Source: Candidatus Fermentibacterota bacterium (GTDB lineage Bacteria; JAFGKV01). From it: a DNA stretch of 6,717 bases. Of the stretch, positions 4,617-6,717 are shown piece after piece (within the stretch, counting starts at the first letter, position 1; every line of letters begins with the position of its first letter). The notes below the pieces were generated by a model. The model saw only the letters and a program-made list of their open reading frames with translations. It was not told where the DNA came from and made no database searches. The translations under genes were made by a program, and so were the position numbers. The stretch is taken from assembly GCA_030620115.1 (NCBI GenBank), contig JAUXFG010000189.1, positions 1-6,717 on the forward strand, written 5' to 3'.

Positions 4617-4910
4617 ATGATACGTTCTTTTAGGCATCATGGAACTGAAGACATCTTCCACGGGTCTGAGACTAAGGCTGCCCGGAAGACCTGTCCTTTG
4701 ATCCTTTGGAGGACTGCACGGCGGAAGTTGGATCAGATCAATCGCGTGCGAGATTTGAGAGAACTGGCGGTTCCACCGGCCAACCGCCTTGAGCGTCTTG
4801 GAGGAGATCGAATAGGACAGCATAGCATTCGAATAAACGATCAGTATCGAATCTGCTTTCGATGGGAGCGAGGTTATGCCGACGACGTTGAGATCACGGA
4901 CTACCACTGA
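4617..4910 (+). CDS. higB: HigB family mRNA interferase toxin
   Basis: A 97-aa RelE-superfamily HigB protein, close to the family's usual 92-100 aa. Typical blocks are IRSFRHHGTEDIFHG at the N-terminus, ARRKLDQINRVRDLRELAVP in the helical middle, PPANRLERLGGDRIGQHSI (about 53-71) and NDQYRICFRWE-x-GYADDVEITDYH at the end. HigB toxins cleave mRNA on the ribosome. The gene has a consensus promoter and no Shine-Dalgarno; the ATG coincides with the predicted transcription start. higA follows after 22 nt, the usual inverted (toxin-first) order for this family. A 214-codon antisense open frame across the operon is a shadow. The protein is complete with no missing block, so it is probably functional. 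Confidence 0.93.
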   Translation: MIRSFRHHGTEDIFHGSETKAARKTCPLILWRTARRKLDQINRVRDLRELAVPPANRLERLGGDRIGQHSIRINDQYRICFRWERGYADDVEITDYH

Positions 4911-4932
4911 AGAGGACGGAGCGGTCAGGGTC

Positions 4933-5268
4933 ATGAAACGAAGACGAAAGCTTGTGTCGAGGCATTTGCCTCGGGAGAGATCTCCCACGCATCCCGGAGA
5001 GATGCTGCTTGAGGAGTTCTTGAAACCGCTGGGGATCAGCCAGTCAGCATTCGCTATTCGTCTCGGTGTTTCATTTCCGAGGTTGAACGAGATCATTCGT
5101 GGAAAGCGAGCGGTGACATCGGACACGGCGTTGCGGTTGGCACGTGTATTGGGAATGTCGGCCGACTTCTGGCTCGGGCTCCAGCAGGATTGGGATCTTT
5201 GGCATGCCATGCGGAGCGATCGGGCATCTGAGATCGCCAAGCTGGAACCGCTCAGCTCATACGATTGA
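4933..5268 (+). CDS. higA: HigA family antitoxin (XRE helix-turn-helix)
   Basis: A 111-aa HigA/VapI-type antitoxin. After a basic N-terminal arm (MKRRRKLVSRHLPRER), the family signature THPGEMLLEEFLKPLGISQ (about 19-37) opens an XRE helix-turn-helix. The recognition region is AFAIRLGVSFPRLNEIIRGK, followed by the hallmark TALRLARVLGMSADFWLGLQ (about 65-84) and a C-terminal DWDLWHA helix. It should neutralise HigB and repress the operon promoter. ATG at 4933 is chosen because the domain starts shortly after it, with GGAG 11 nt upstream. An in-frame ATG at 4876 would overlap higB and add non-conserved residues. The arm is slightly longer than usual. No typical terminator follows the stop. Confidence 0.93.
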   Translation: MKRRRKLVSRHLPRERSPTHPGEMLLEEFLKPLGISQSAFAIRLGVSFPRLNEIIRGKRAVTSDTALRLARVLGMSADFWLGLQQDWDLWHAMRSDRASEIAKLEPLSSYD

Positions 5269-5480
5269 AATCCGGCTCCAGCTATTGATGCTGCGCGTGT
5301 CCCAATTCTACCATCTTGTTCTCGACCGTCCTCCGAATTCGTGGAGAGAGATCAGGGAGGACCTCCTGTTCCCCTATCGAACGGAGCCGAGTTTGCCGAA
5401 GGTACATGGGGAAGCATCGGTGGAGGTCGAGAGTGTTCCTTGTCAAGGTTGCAGCAGTTCCGGAGGCCCGTGTATCACCC

Positions 5481-5738
5481 TTACTCTGCGTTTTCATTGA
5501 GGAAGCATGCAGATCCAATATCTGTTTCAGCTTTCCCGTCCTTGAAAGCGTCGAGCGCCCAAGAGATGAACTCTTCTCCTGATTCAACACCCATCAGCTC
5601 CAGCTGCAGTTCGCGTGTCCTATCATCAAGAAGGCTGACCACGTTCAACCTCACGTCAAACAGGTATGAGAGAGCGTCAACACGACGTCTTCCAGGCAGC
5701 CCTGCCCACAGATCGACACGTAGCAGGTGTTGTCCCAT
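5481..5738 (-). CDS. Possible small protein of unknown family
   Basis: I do not recognise this protein. The frame from ATG 5736-5738 gives 85 aa: MGQHLLRVDLWAGLPGRRR, a hydrophobic-acidic central part (DALSYLFDVRLNVVSLL), then ELQLELMGVESGEEFIS and WALDAFKDG. The alternation of hydrophobic and charged residues looks like a folded globular protein rather than a random frame. The in-frame extension to ATG 5804 (22 more residues) looks less protein-like. No Shine-Dalgarno precedes either start, and there is no partner gene. It lies convergent to higBA, with 212 nt of featureless sequence between. It may be a fragment of a larger decayed gene. Reading it as coding rests on composition alone. Confidence 0.35.
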   Translation of the reverse strand: MGQHLLRVDLWAGLPGRRRVDALSYLFDVRLNVVSLLDDRTRELQLELMGVESGEEFISWALDAFKDGKAETDIGSACFLNENAE

Positions 5739-5913
5739 CAATTGATGAACGGATACTCCTGATGAGTGCATTCGCGGCGATCCCATCGCAGGCATGAGCT
5801 TCATGGGAGTCGAGCGTCAATTGGTATTGTCATCGGGTCGAATGCGTCATGATCGATCCCGGTTCGATGGAGACACGCGACTGCATCTCCCCACCGTCCT
5901 CGCACCGCCAGCT

Positions 5914-6118
5914 CTGCGGCGAGGATGGCCTCGATCCTCGCCGCAGCCCGCACTTCTCATCCCGCGTCCGCCGCGGGACTGCAGCGGTGCATTTGGCCAT
6001 GCCTGCTGCGTTACGCTCCTTCGGACTCCTCGACGTATCCTCTGTCCGCCAGCTGGCGGACAGCAGGCGGTTCCATATCGGCGGTTACAGCCGGAAGTTT
6101 GTGAGAAGTTCGGATTAG
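5914..6118. repeat. Hairpin array related to the 4477-4570 element
   Basis: Four structures lie in a row. CTGCGGCGAGGAT (5914-5926) pairs perfectly with ATCCTCGCCGCAG (5934-5946). CCCGCACTTCTCA (5947-5959) precedes a TCCCGCG-TCCGC-CGCGGGA hairpin (5960-5978). A perfect 22-bp palindrome CTGTCCGCCAG-CTGGCGGACAG lies at 6042-6063, and TGTGAGAAGTTCGGATTAG at 6100-6118. The CTTCTCA-TCCCGCG order and the outward GTGAGAAGT copy repeat the plan of the 61-bp palindrome, with about 140 bp between the two end motifs. The GTCCGCCAGCTGGCGGAC core resembles the second hairpin there. Confidence 0.65.
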
Positions 6119-6717
6119 GCATGAGATCAGCATGAAAAGATGACGTCGGCGCCCGGGCCGTTGGTGCTGGATCTGACTTGTTCGGTCCATGTGGGCAATA
6201 CCTCTTTGGCCGTCTGACTGAACATCCTCTTCGCTTCCATCCGGCGTGTACACGCCGCGCTTGCTCTCATATGCCTTGATACCACTGCTCAGCGGCGACG
6301 CCAATCCTTTCCGAGCTTCTGCAATCGCAACGTTCTACCGCGCGTCAAGTAATCTCGGTACCAACGTCCCCCAAACAACTTATGATCCAATGAGGTGTGG
6401 ATGATCGACACTGTAACGCCACGCAGCTCTGACAGCCGTATCGAATATTCCATGAGCTTCAGCGCATTGTCCACACAATCAGTGGGACAGACGTCCCGAC
6501 ATGTCAGTCTGAGCAAGATGGCCGAACCTGGTGTTTGCCTCTCCTCCTCACGCCATGATCATCGGCTGAGAAGTATCACTCACATCCTGAATGATATCTT
6601 GATCCTCTCCAATGTCAATCACCTCATCATGCCCGCAAGCCGCGCCGTATTCTCACCCATTCCCGGCAGCTGAACGGAGCGGTTCAAGAGTGGTTCAGCT
6701 CGTCGTTGCATCAGGAC
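6119..6717. other. Region without a supported gene
   Basis: No protein family is recognisable on either strand. Several short minus-strand frames read vaguely like protein (for instance HDEVIDIGEDQDIIQDVS at about 6580-6640), but they lack starts and ribosome sites. The frame at 6289-6516 begins inside the dispersed repeat at 6480-6539. A perfect 16-bp palindrome, CGGCGTGTACACGCCG, lies at 6242-6257. The stretch may be decayed coding sequence; I can name nothing in it. Confidence 0.4.
6480..6539. repeat. Dispersed hairpin repeat, copy B
   Basis: This segment aligns with 90-148: both have CAGT-R-GG-R-CAG-R-CGTC-Y-C, then TGAGC-R-A-R-ATGGC and a GGC(C)GAAC...TTTGCC or TTCGCC end. A GGGAC-AGAC-GTCCC stem (6484-6497) corresponds to the stem of copy A. 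The differences are mainly transitions, so the copies are old. The pair lies near the two ends of the window. Confidence 0.5.

Noticed and set aside
4596-5240. Minus-strand 214-codon open frame
   Set aside because: It is antisense to higB and higA, both unmistakable by sequence, and its translation has no family character.
6289-6516. Minus-strand 75-codon open frame
   Set aside because: Its N-terminal part lies in the dispersed repeat also seen at 90-148, it has no ribosome site, and the remainder matches nothing I recognise.
1-6717. CRISPR array, tRNA or rRNA genes
   Set aside because: No regularly spaced identical repeats and no cloverleaf or rRNA-like sequence were seen on either strand.

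Overview
This window is an accessory stretch of a bacterial chromosome or large replicon, made almost entirely of small toxin-antitoxin (TA) type modules separated by hairpin-rich repeats. There is no housekeeping gene, rRNA, tRNA, transposase or phage gene. Shine-Dalgarno motifs (GGAGG, AGGAGG), near-consensus sigma70-type promoters and moderately high GC fit a Gram-negative environmental bacterium. Dense dispersed palindromes are typical of lineages such as Nitrospirota, Methylomirabilota or Planctomycetota, but the lineage is a guess.

Layout, left to right. (1) 90-156: hairpin repeat. (2) 198-714, minus: a DUF433 antitoxin followed by a DUF5615 PIN-like toxin that keeps only its N-terminal third. 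(3) 846-1588, minus: an AbiEii-like/MNT-type nucleotidyltransferase with a small basic partner protein, a candidate two-gene module. (4) 1619-2338: no confident gene; hairpins, a terminator-like stem-loop and a REP-like palindrome. (5) 2409-2998, plus: an intact DUF433-DUF5615 pair with a 4-nt overlap, lying between two 35-bp direct repeats (2263 and 3294). (6) 3329-3668, minus: a ribbon-helix-helix BrnA/CopG-like antitoxin preceded by the C-terminal remnant of a BrnT-like toxin. (7) 3813-4402, minus: a RelE/ParE toxin followed by a Phd/YefM antitoxin. (8) 4403-4616: divergent promoter region with a 61-bp perfect palindrome and two more hairpins. (9) 4617-5268, plus: HigB toxin and HigA antitoxin. 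(10) 5269-6717: one unrecognised possible small CDS (5481-5738, minus), then repeats and no supported gene.

How it works together: each module is expected to be an autonomous, self-regulated toxin/antitoxin pair. Two toxin genes are damaged (DUF5615 at 198, BrnT at 3546) while their antitoxin genes remain open, the usual direction of TA decay. In both toxin-first operons (relE-phd and higBA) the -10 box ends exactly 7 nt before the toxin ATG. The toxin mRNAs would therefore be essentially leaderless. The Phd antitoxin has a very strong Shine-Dalgarno inside the toxin gene, while the one before HigA is weak. Dispersed copies of a GTGAGAAG-type repeat and other palindromes lie between modules and probably mediated their assembly.
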